Source: Carpediemonas membranifera (lineage: Eukaryota > Fornicata). Taken from it: a DNA stretch of 64,000 nt. The notes beneath the pieces were generated by a model. The model did no database searches, was not told the origin of the DNA, and saw nothing but the letters and a program-made list of their open reading frames with translations. The translations under genes and the position numbers were made by a program. The stretch lies in assembly GCA_019828565.1 (NCBI GenBank), contig JAHDYR010000038.1:124001-188000 (forward strand), given 5' to 3'. Positions 51,561-60,500 of the stretch are shown here, one piece after another (the stretch's first letter is position 1; every line of letters begins with the position of its first letter).

Positions 51561-52518
51561 TTAATTCACCTCCTCGGCTTCCGAGGAGGCCCAGTCCGTG
51601 CTGTCCGAAGCCTCCTTGTACAGCATATCCGCAGGATAAAGCCGCTCCATGTCCTTGGTTATACGGTAGGCAAGCTCGGTCTTTTCGAGCTTTCCCTTGT
51701 GGAAGCGCCGTGCTTGCTTACGGAACCCCTTGCATCCGAGAGGAACTGTGTGAGAATCTTTTGAATGAAAGAAAAACAAACCCGTCATCTTAAAAAGCCA
51801 CTTGAGGAAGATCGAAGGGACGTCCATTGGGAGCTTGGGGCTGATATCGCAGTAAAGCGTGATCCTGGTCTGCGGGCCGTGCGGACCGAGCATGGGCGTG
51901 ATACGGGAAATGCCTTGGTGCATCTTCATTCGCTCGTGGAGGTCGAGGCCCTTGGGAATGGGTATGAGCTCGTCCTCGCCCTTGAGTGAGGCGAAAGTCA
52001 TCATTAGAGACTCGCCGTTCGAGTCGGCCTCCTGGTTGGCCGAGCCGATGCCGTCAGAGGGGTCTTGTTCGGTGGCAGTGAAATACTCGCCGTTGAGGAT
52101 GACCTCGCGGGTCCTGTAGCGCTTAGGGATGAATACAATGGGTAGCTCGAACACTAGCTGGGCCACCTGGTGCCGGACATTGCCGTTGTTGTGCTTAGCA
52201 CTGTAGTCGGTGACTTTCGGGTTGCAGGGTATCCAATCGTGCCACGTATCAACGCCTGTGGAGACAGAAAGGCACTCTACAAGCGGGCTTCTGTGTTATA
52301 TGGATGCTGGTAATGACTTACTCGATGATATAATCAAGCCAGACGGAATAAACGCCGTCGTGGATCTTGAAGGCGATAACGAAGTCGCTTTTGTCCACAG
52401 GAAAAGTGTAATCCTTGCCTGGACGATCCAGCCGGCCACGGTGGATATCTAGGTTCTTTAGCTCTTCGGAACTCAGCATTGGAAATTGATGTGATGGTTC
52501 GTGACTCCGCAAAGTCAT
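51561..52518 (-). CDS. START-like lipid-binding-domain protein, two exons
   Basis: The 308-residue protein is joined through a 31-nt intron (52291-52321, GTAAGT...ATAACACAG) that converts WLDYIIE into ESPLVECLSVSTGVDTWHDW in phase. The order of elements fits START/Bet v1-like helix-grip folds: a hydrophilic start, then KIHDGVYSVWLDYI, then the ST-x-x-D-x-W-x-x-W-I-P-C strand-helix. Strands RHQVAQLVFELPIVF, REVILNGEYF and TRITLYCDISPK follow, with the long terminal helix FLKWLFKMTGLFFFH. Such domains carry sterols, phospholipids or ceramides. No TM or targeting signal is visible. The assignment rests on fold pattern and is moderate. The start is ATG 52518 (MTLRSHEPSHQ); a second in-frame ATG is 13 codons downstream. 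Confidence 0.6.
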
Positions 52519-53215
52519 GGCGTAATAAGATATTCACGGCAGGTTCGGGTGGCAGCGGCTGGGAACGTATAGAGACATGTGCTGCGTAGTTTGAACGGAT
52601 GTTCAAAGGAAATCCATTTTACCTTAAAGTGCACTTGGAGTATCTCATGATTCGTGTGTTTGCAGTGCTCTGTGCAGTCTCAAACGTTGAATTCGCGCTA
52701 GATAGCTAATATATTGGCTGATGCCTCCGTTTTATTTCCAATGACCTTCCTGAACCCATCGAACTCGACTTCACGTTCGCCAACTCGCCTGTTATTCACA
52801 TGAAGCAAAGCTTGCCGACATGACAAAACCTTTGATTCGATGTTACATCAGCTGTCTCTTACGCCGCATCGACTATCAGCGTTATGAAATCGTGGCCAAA
52901 TCGCCGCGGTTCACTCTCATCGCCGACATTCCCGGCATATCAGCGACGCTATTGTTACCGCGCCAAGATTCTGATGGTCGTTAGGTGCGCCTGCATGGTT
53001 GCTGCCGTGTTCTCCGATGTCTAGTCCACGTTCGAGACTTCACAACTTTTTTGCCACCGACGAATCGCGGTGAGGGCACACATGGAGCCCACGTTCCTGC
53101 GGCCTCGGCCCATCGAGTAAACGTCCCTTTCTAATTCCATGCCTGCGTCTCATTGATGGAATGATTGCTGGAGGTAAGGTAGGCTGGTGCTCTGTGATAA
53201 CAAATCACTCAGAGA
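52519..53215. other. Intergenic, about 700 bp, host-transposon boundary
   Basis: Between the START-like gene and the DIRS-like reverse transcriptase relic. It carries a GCACTTTAA box (52624-52632, minus) within GTGCACTTTAAGG. The rest has no coding frame, RNA gene or repeat I can recognise. The transposon's 3' end must lie here or near 53,216, but no terminal repeat is visible. Confidence 0.4.
52624..52632 (-). promoter_or_regulatory. GCACTTTAA box upstream of the START-like gene
   Basis: Minus-strand GTGCACTTTAAGG, shared with the DUF1764 upstream region. It lies about 105 bp before the annotated start, farther than in the other cases, so the true start could be upstream or the 5' leader longer. 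Confidence 0.28.
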
Positions 53216-54500
53216 TCAGGAACATTTTGCCAGGCGCGTGTTTGTCCCACTGTCAACCATCGTATAGCGAAACGTCCAATCACAGGTTGAACGAATTGAT
53301 GCGCTGTGTGAGCTCGGGTGGTCTGTCCCGTGAAGGTGGACTTGGGATGTCCAGCGATGACGTCCTGCTGTCCGAGCTAACCAGGAGGAGCGCCCATTAT
53401 GAATTGGGACAGCAATTTTGCAATGGCGGAGAAGCTGGAGACCGCCAACTTGCGATGCAGAGAAGTCGATGGACCCTGCCGACAGCCGAATAAACGACTT
53501 ACGCCATGAGCGAAAAAAAAATATCCCCAGTAGCATGGACAAATACTCCCCGTAAGATAAATGAACATTGGTAAAGTGAGGTTCTCGCTTTAATTTAGTT
53601 GTCTCGTTTGCACGATCTCCCGCATATGTCTGACTGGGCAGACGGTCCGGTAGACTACGTCTATATCCCATAGAAAAGAGCCAGTCGTCCAGATAAATGG
53701 TTATGTTCACCCCCGGAAACCTCCTGGCCACGACTGCGCCCGCTTCTAGCATTATCCGTTGGAAGTGAAATGGCGCAGCTTTCCAGCCGAATGGGAGGAC
53801 TCGAAACGCATACGGCCTGCCGTCCACAATGAAGCCTAGGAGAGTCCAGTCGGCGGGGCGGACCCCAACCTGATAATAACCCTTGGTTAAGTCTAATCTG
53901 GTGAGCCAGTCGCCCGGGCGAATCGTCGCGAGCGCCCTCTTGATCCCGTGCAATCTGAACGTCCTGTTCTCGGAGGAAACAGCATTCAGCGACCTGAGGT
54001 CGTGAATCAGTCTCGTCTCGGCGAGGGACTTCGGGATGGTGAAAATCGGAGAGACGAGCGTCGGTGATCGCATCGGCACTGCTGCTCCGAGGTGGAGGAG
54101 CGTCTGTAGATGGCGACGGAATTCTTTCCTGTCCTGCGACCGCACTGGTGGGAGGCTCGGATGCCGCGGTCTGCTGAACAGGGAGATTGGTACGCCGTCG
54201 CGCAACCACGTGACCACTTCTGATGGCACGCCTAATGCCTTCCAGAGCCGCCACGTCTTGTTGATGCTCGGGAATGGACGTGTTTCCGCGCAATTGGTCT
54301 CTAGCGCTATCAGATGGCTCTGAGGGGATGGTAATGGGTGAGGGGACGTTGGAGGGGACGGTGGGGGAGAGGGAGGAGGCGATGGGGGAGGAGATTGAGG
54401 AGGACATGGATGAAGAGGAGGGAATGAATGATGATGATGAATCTTGGACAGAGGGCGGTTTACCGATTGTTTGCCCGCTTGGGTTTCCTCGGCTTCCGAA
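53216..54500 (-). pseudogene. DIRS-like reverse transcriptase, degenerate RNase H end
   Basis: The RT core is intact: SPIFTIPK, TRLIHDLRSLN (fingers), WLTRLDLTKGYYQVGVRP (first catalytic Asp), VLPFGWKAAPFHFQRIM, and ITIYLDDWLF with the catalytic Asp pair. These match the DIRS-group RT pattern (RlihDLR, LPFGl..AP, YlDD). After YLDDWL the frame continues but loses sense. Recognisable residues then appear in another frame (SFSAIAKLLSQ), so the connection/RNase H part is frameshifted and no RNase H active site can be assembled. Upstream, the frame stays open through a Pro-rich linker (SFPPLHPCPPQSPPPSPPP) and overlaps the gag end in the -1 frame. No ATG suits RT, so expression as a gag-RT fusion by frameshifting is plausible. 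The stop is at 53216. Confidence 0.75.
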
Positions 54501-54972
54501 AATCCTCGTCCTGTCTCGTTCGCTCCTTGAGGTGCGGGTTCTTCGCCAGAGTCTTAAACACAACCTCGCTGTCAATCTTCTCAGGGCCCATGTCGGGTTT
54601 CTCTGCGAGGGCCGCCGAGCCGGCAGTGGCGACCGAGAGACCAACGAGGTAACCATACCGGTCCTTACACCACAGAACACGGTGGCGGAGGTACAGGCGC
54701 GAGAGCAATCCATAGCCGTTCAGGCGTCCGAACTTGAAGCCTCGATAGAGGTCTTCGAGGAACTCAGCTTCCTCCTTCATTGACTGGGAAGCAGGGCGTT
54801 TCCAGGAAAGATTTGCCTCCTCCTGAAGCTGAGCCACGGTGGTTTTGAGCTTCCTCTCTTCGGTCTTGTCATCGAGCTGCTCCTTTAGCTTGTCCAAAGC
54901 TCCGGAGAGTTCTGCGATCTTGGCCGTCGCTTGCGTTAGCTCTTCTTGCTCATTGGCGTTCATGCTTGCCAT
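54460..54972 (-). CDS. Gag-like ORF of the DIRS-like element, 170 aa
   Basis: It starts at ATG 54972 (MASMNANEQEELTQ) with a coiled-coil of about 50 residues (IAELSGALDKLKEQLDDKTEER). A helical domain follows (EEAEFLEDLYRGFKFGRLNGYGLLSRLYLRHRVLW), then a basic C-terminus (KPRKPKRANNR). No zinc knuckle is present, as in many DIRS gags. It lies directly 5' of the reverse transcriptase and overlaps that frame in -1 register. Assignment as gag comes from position and composition rather than sequence similarity. Confidence 0.55.
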   Translation of the reverse strand: MASMNANEQEELTQATAKIAELSGALDKLKEQLDDKTEERKLKTTVAQLQEEANLSWKRPASQSMKEEAEFLEDLYRGFKFGRLNGYGLLSRLYLRHRVLWCKDRYGYLVGLSVATAGSAALAEKPDMGPEKIDSEVVFKTLAKNPHLKERTRQDEDFRKPRKPKRANNR

Positions 54973-55079
54973 TCTTTGCTCTCTTTCCTGAACTGCGACG
55001 ATTTGATCGGAATCAATTCGATCAGATTAACCTCGACCGCTCAGCCGAAGCGTGGGCGTGGCGCTCCGCTCACCTACCA

Positions 55080-55117
55080 CGACTTGCAGTCGACTACGGT
55101 CGAAGTCTCCAATTGAT
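55080..55117 (+). repeat. 38-bp direct repeat, copy 1 (putative recombination site)
   Basis: CGACTTGCAGTCGACTACGG followed by TCGAAGTCTCCAATTGAT, identical to 55395-55432. The core is an imperfect palindrome (GACTT...GTCGAC...AAGTC), as expected for a tyrosine-recombinase crossover site. Confidence 0.85.
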
Positions 55118-55394
55118 TAGATCAAATTTATACCCGAGATTGATGGGAAACATGCTCTGGCCTCCAGGCTCTCCAGTGTCACGGGGGGCTGTGCGTCGCC
55201 CATCTTCTCGGAACTACCGGGGAATGGGGTTTTAACCCCTTGGTAAAATTGGTCTGAACTGGACCGTAGATTTGATTCGAATATTTGGTCAATATTCGAT
55301 CTCTCTCGAATATTTGTACCAGATGGCCGGTAGTCCATCTGGGCCTGTACCACGCCCCGAGGCGTACTTACGCATCGCGTCTACGACGGTATGC

Positions 55395-55432
55395 CGACTT
55401 GCAGTCGACTACGGTCGAAGTCTCCAATTGAT
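55395..55432 (+). repeat. 38-bp direct repeat, copy 2 (putative recombination site)
   Basis: Identical second copy of 55080-55117, separated from it by 277 bp of repeat-rich DNA and 364 bp from the recombinase stop. Confidence 0.85.
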
Positions 55433-55796
55433 GTATCCCGCCATCATATAATAAAAATTTTCTCTTCAGAAATTATTTCTCTGGTCTCCTGTGCCTCCCA
55501 GCATGCCATTGATGCCCATCTCTCAGGCACATATTTTCACAGCCTGATAGTCATTCTTTGTGCGCGGTTTTGGCCATTTCCATCGCCGGCATTTTCTCAC
55601 TCTCTCCGGCCAATTCTTCGATAGTCTTCGATATATCGATCTTATTAACCATTAGTGACAATCTGCTGCGGTTTCTCCTTTCTCCCGCCTTATCTTCTGC
55701 TCTCTATCATGTCTTTAACTCTTACATGGCCTATTGTACAGTCTAATGGGGCCTTATGCAATCATATTCTATGTATTATCCGTCTTTCTCGTCCTT

Positions 55797-57065
55797 CTAC
55801 ACCCAAGCGCTCGTGGAGAGGCGCACGGCTTCACTGACGTAGGTCTGCATCGAGTCGAGCTGTTTCCAGCCCCCGATTGCTTGGATCACTGCTGGGGCTA
55901 CACCTAGCTTCATCATGTGGACTGCGCCTCCTCTCCGGAATGAGTGGCCCGACGCGCGCAGCACCTCCTCTAGGTCCATGGACATCTCCCATCTTCTCCA
56001 AGGGTGGTCTCTGTTCATCAGGGAGGACCTGTTGTCCTTGATCAGCGCGTCCCTGGCCTCGAATGAGCGCCACAGGGGTCCTTCATCTGGGAGGTTTTCC
56101 ATATGTCTCGCAAGCCAGTCTGCCGGGTTGTCGTCTCCGGGGACGTTAGGGACCAGCTTTAGCATGGGTTCATCCGATGTCTTGGAGCGTCGTATGGTGA
56201 TGGTGATGTCCCTGCCGTGTCGTTCGACGTCTGATGTTGAGAGCCCCCGTATCTCCCCCGACCGAGATATTGTCGCGAACCCGACCAGCCCGAAAGCTAT
56301 TGCTTGAGTCAATGCTGGTGTGGCGCTCTTGCCTGCTTGCACCGCGGCCTGTGACAGGGTCTCCCTGGCTATTGGCCATGCTTTCCCTGTTCGACGCTGG
56401 CTTGACGTTGGGCACCTTCCAGCCAATCTGCCACAGGCCTTGATCAGGGCCCGGTGGAGTGGTGGGCATTCTATGGGTTCGCCCAATGCGGTCATTCCAT
56501 CTCTGATGTTTGCCTCCTTCGTTAGCAGTGAGTCTTTGGCGAGGAAGGGCACCTCCCCTATCATGTACCATAGCAGTGTGTCGTCATCGTCCCCCGCGAT
56601 TGCCACCTCCTCGAACTCTTGCACCCACTTCTGGTCATGGATTTTCTCGTGGGCTTGTCGTACGATCTCCCATGCAGCTTCCCGTGGGGTTGGTGCCGGG
56701 TCGTCATTTTGTCCGAGGTAGGCCTCGAAGTCCGAGTCATCTGGTTCTCTGGTCATGTTGCGGAAGAATGTGAACTTTGCGGTCTCTGTTGCAATTCGAT
56801 CACGCGTCACCTTCTCGAGGCGGAGCAGGAGCGGGCTGGACGCGACCTTTCTCTCGACGTCCTCGTTCTTAGGACGGCTAGCCCGGGACCATATTATCTG
56901 CGTTCTGGTTCTGTCGGGTGTCACGCCTGCGGCTCTTAGTGCTCGGTGTCGCGCTTGCACTGCTGATGCTGATAGGAAGATTCCGAGGCTGACGTCGTCA
57001 CCGGGACCCAGTACGCCCTGAAGGGACAGTTCACCAATGATTTCAGCAAAGTGGAAACACTTCGA
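55797..57065 (-). CDS. Tyrosine recombinase of the DIRS-like element, 5' truncated
   Basis: The C-terminal catalytic domain shows the R...H-x-x-R...Y set: TISRSGEIRGLSTSDV (first Arg), GHSFRRGGAVHMMKLGV (His and Arg), IQAIGGWK (the His/Trp position) and SMQTYV (nucleophilic Tyr). An N-terminal SAM-like region precedes it (LLRLEKVTRDRIATETAKFTF...ALTQAIAFGLVGFATI). The frame has no ATG at the expected place. It stays open upstream through coding-looking residues (FAEIIGELSLQGVLGPGDDVSLGIFLSAS) until a stop at 57066-57068, where plus-strand LINE sequence begins. The gene is therefore cut at its 5' end, probably by the LINE insertion, and whatever preceded it (RNase H or RT) is missing. Confidence 0.82.
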   Translation of the reverse strand, partial: SKCFHFAEIIGELSLQGVLGPGDDVSLGIFLSASAVQARHRALRAAGVTPDRTRTQIIWSRASRPKNEDVERKVASSPLLLRLEKVTRDRIATETAKFTFFRNMTREPDDSDFEAYLGQNDDPAPTPREAAWEIVRQAHEKIHDQKWVQEFEEVAIAGDDDDTLLWYMIGEVPFLAKDSLLTKEANIRDGMTALGEPIECPPLHRALIKACGRLAGRCPTSSQRRTGKAWPIARETLSQAAVQAGKSATPALTQAIAFGLVGFATISRSGEIRGLSTSDVERHGRDITITIRRSKTSDEPMLKLVPNVPGDDNPADWLARHMENLPDEGPLWRSFEARDALIKDNRSSLMNRDHPWRRWEMSMDLEEVLRASGHSFRRGGAVHMMKLGVAPAVIQAIGGWKQLDSMQTYVSEAVRLSTSAWV

Positions 57066-57500
57066 TCATGGATGGACAAGGACCAACAGGCCTGGCCTAT
57101 ATGGATAGGGCAGTGCCCCATGGAGCTCAGAAGGAGCGGCCTTGGCCTCCTGTCTGAACATTCAAGGGTTGCTATCAGGGCATACCGCTGGGCGCGAGTG
57201 GGAGCTCCACGCCCATACCAAGGAATCAAAGTGTCTTCATGGAACGTATGTTTACAAGGAAAAGGAAAACAACCGTCGAGGGCCAGTGCTAGCACCGGCG
57301 GCTACATGGTTTTGTCAAGACCACAAGGAAGGAAGGGCAGCACAAAAGGGAAACAGGGGCCGTCGATAGAGGCTAAAAGGAGACTACGAACAAAGCAACA
57401 ACAACTACACAGAAAGGCCCCGCTACTCAGAAAAGGGCGACGCATTTTTAGGACCGCGCCTTTTTGGAAAGAATGGCCTATATAGTACGGAGCATGGACA
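57066..57500 (+). other. LINE 5' leader region
   Basis: This 435-bp stretch precedes ORF1. A frame through 57051-57485 is in register with ORF1 but ends in a stop at 57483, and its basic low-complexity sequence is unlike a conserved protein. Another frame has LINE-endonuclease-like words (CLNIQGLLSG) that may be a fragment of an older element. I call no gene here. Confidence 0.4.
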
Positions 57501-60500
57501 ATGGGAGAAACTGGAAGGCCTGGACGGAGACCTCACCCGGATATGTACATGTGGCCCGACTTTCGGACCCAAAAATTCCGACCCAGTTTATGGACTAGGA
57601 AAAGGGGAGAAATTTTGCACTCAACAATGCAGGTAGAAATACCGACAAGGATCAGGGATTCCACGCAGAAGCAGTGGGAGGACATCAGGGAACTACTGGA
57701 CAGCTTCCTCGCTGAAAGGAACGATTCAAGGACTCTACTTCTTCGTAGAACAGGCAAGTTTACAGGAAAGTCGCTCAATGCGAACTCCAAAGGACGCAAG
57801 GAAGTAATCATGAACGCCAGACGCATCCTCTTCGCAACCGGCGTCACTGACAACAAGGACATCATCCTCAGGAACCCATGCGGCATCCACGGCCTCCGCG
57901 ACCTTTTCTACATGCTCACAGAGGCGCTCAACCCCAGAGACGAGGAAGCAAAGGACATGGCACAGGCACTGGAGCCCAAGACGCTGAAAGCGGGCTTCAC
58001 TGGCATGGCAAGATGGCCATCTGAGAAGGACATCGAGACGGCGATCCTCAAGCCGAAGGAAGATGGGCCCATCGAATGGGATGTAGACAGGGACAGCGTC
58101 AAGAAGGCCGAAGGGTCGTTCATACTGGTATCAGGGGCTCATGGAGACGAGGCCGTAGAAGGCGTGCCTTACGACAAGGTATGGGATCCGGCAAACCAAG
58201 GCCCGGTCACCAGAGTGGCCTACGAGCAAGAGGACGGCAAGTACAGGGTCATCCTAGAGCTAAGCGACACGTCAGCATGGTCCATCAGCCGCTTCATGGA
58301 GGAGGCTAGGGACATCCTCAGGCTTCAGGCACCGGAGGCCCCGGCCATATGGCAGGCAGCATGGAACAAGTCAGGGATCTACCTGAAGGGCAGAACCAAT
58401 ATCCTGGGCGAAGGGGAGGAGACCCCCCTTAGCAACGAGCCGCCGTTCCGGAAGGTGAGGCTGGAAGTGCTCAAGGCCACCTCGGTCCGCAGCAATAGGG
58501 ACGAACATGCCGATCTGGACAGGTCGTCCGCTAGCACGGTCATCGACGGAGACGAGGAGCAACATGTCAAGGACAAGGAGGAACGACGCCAGCAGGCCAC
58601 CATGCCCGGCAGAAGAAGCCTCGACGACAGCCTCCTGGAAGTGAACAAGGACATGGTCGGGGCCAACCAAGGCAAGATCGACCAGGACGAGGAGGTCGAC
58701 TCAAACAAGGTCAGCAGCCAGCCGCCGAGGATGCCTAGAAAGGACAAGGAGAAACGACTGGTGATCGGAGCCATCGACTTCGAGTGCGCAGACCCTGGCG
58801 TCAAGAAGGCAGGGATCCCTGCCATCCCGGTTGAGGGCGGGATCGTACTCTTTGACCTCAGCACTGGGGACATTCTTGGACACGGGCATGGCCTGTATTA
58901 CCAGGACATACCGGCAGCAAGCATGGACCAAGCGAGGTACACGGCATGGGCAGTGACGGGGCTGCCGCCGGCCACCTTCGTGGAGGTCGGGACGGGGCGG
59001 CCGCCGATCGAGTATGAGAAGCACATACATACTTTCAGGGACTGGGCCAACCGCCTGGCGGCTCAGCTGGCAAGGATCGAAAGGTCGGAGGGTTGGAAGA
59101 TAATCATGTATGCAAAGGGGGTGGAGATGGAAAGCTTCCTCCTCACGAACCCCACAAATGGACTGGAGCAAGGAACCAGGGAATTCTTCCAAGCTAGGCT
59201 GGTGGACGAGAAGAAGCTACCAGAGATCCTGGAGAACAACGGCAAGGGAGGAGGCTGGCCAAAACCTCAGGGACAACCTCGACAAGGCCAACTACCTGGA
59301 AGCAGTAACAACATGGTCAAATGGATGGCAGAACAGGAGCGAGCCCAAGGGAGTCTGTCCGTACCACAGACACACCGCGGGTTGCTACCACTGTGGGTTG
59401 GCGGATACAGTAGTCTTCACAGCCAGGATCAGGGCCCTATGCAAGGAGAGGATGAGCACCCCAGACGTCTACCACTACATGGGTAAGGCACTCGACAAGA
59501 CCATGGAAGCAGTCGGGAAGGCGGAGCCGGGCATGGATATCATGGGAGGCCCGGAATTCGCGACAAGGAGGGACACCTTTGAGATCTTCGGCACGTACCC
59601 GATCGGGGACGCAAGGGACGTCAGCAGGGAAGTCGGCGACAGGATCCTCGTAGTCCCGGACAACGGACACCGCTTCGGCATCGGCTTCGGGTTCGGGGAG
59701 GTTCTGTTGGGCATGAAGGGCATCTTACTGGCCCCCCTCACAATCATGGACAACGAAGGTGTACTGGAGAGAAGCCCGCTATGGACCATCATGGAAAGAG
59801 CCACGGCTAACCAGCTCCGCATGGTACGCGTCAGGAAGGGCCTAGGGGCAGCAAGGGAGGAGGACATCATAACCATGGCCATGCTATACGAGTGGTGGCC
59901 CTCGAAGGAGGCTACGGCTCATCAAGGAGTCTGGGGCTGCGACGACCTAGCAGAGAGCCTCAGGGACTATGAGAAGGTCATAGTCAACGTCAAGGCCCCC
60001 AGGAACAGGGGTAGGATCACCCTAGGGGCGAGCTTCATCCCGAGAGACTGGGGCATGGTCAGGGTCAGCGAGGCTGGGACCATCCTAAGCCGCATGCGCA
60101 AGGAAGGGGCCAGACTAGTCTCGGCAGCTATCCCGGACGAGCCCAGAGCCAACACAGTCAATGTCCCAGGCATCACGTATGTCCCCACCATCGACGGAAA
60201 GTCCGAACAGCCATACCAAAGTAGGTTCTTCGACAACGGCCTGGAGGAAAAGGCGAGGCGGATTAGCACCAGGATGGTGGGCAGGCACTTCGGCCAGGAC
60301 GCGGATCAAGGACATCACGACCAGCATGGAGACAGGGAAGAGGACAGAAGGGTAGGACACGGAGCCGGCGGTAGAGCTGGTGTCAGAGCTGACGACAGAA
60401 CCGGCGACAGAGCTGGTAACATGAACAGGACCTCGGATCGTAACCACGGAGGAGACGACAGGGAGAGACAGGACAACACGGGAACGCAGATGAGAGGCTC

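Larger units (their letters stand above)
54973..55796. other. DIRS-like junction region with repeats and inverted repeats
   Basis: Non-coding DNA between the recombinase stop and the gag start. It contains two identical 38-bp direct repeats (55080 and 55395) and a 9-bp perfect inverted repeat (55277-55285 with 55291-55299, loop TGGTC). Its arm TCGAATATT recurs at 55306. A 7-bp inverted repeat CAGATGG/CCATCTG lies at 55320-55341, and a near-perfect one, TGATCGGAAT/ATTCGATCA, at about 55006-55026. The remainder (55,433-55,796) is AT-rich without features. Such nested repeats are typical of YR-retrotransposon termini. Confidence 0.6.
53216..57065 (-). mobile_element. DIRS-like (tyrosine recombinase) retrotransposon, permuted or tandem, incomplete
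   Basis: Three element genes lie on the minus strand. In transcriptional order they are a tyrosine recombinase (57065-55797), a non-coding stretch with paired repeats (55796-54973), then gag-like (54972-54460) and reverse transcriptase (to 53216). DIRS, PAT and Ngaro elements combine exactly these proteins but usually end with the recombinase. Recombinase, repeats, then gag is the order expected at a circle junction or between two tandem copies. The left end is a decayed RT/RNase H region and the right end is interrupted by a LINE, so no complete copy is present. Confidence 0.75.

Noticed and set aside
53161-53493. A plus-strand frame opposite the RT tail
   Set aside because: It is antisense to the decayed transposon and has no recognisable domain.
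53661-54713. A 350-codon minus-strand frame overlapping gag and RT
   Set aside because: It is the third frame of the gag/RT region; Pro/Ser-rich with no motif, while the RT frame carries all catalytic residues.
57051-57485. A 144-codon frame before LINE ORF1
   Set aside because: It spans the presumed insertion junction and is basic low-complexity sequence ending in a stop; treated as leader.
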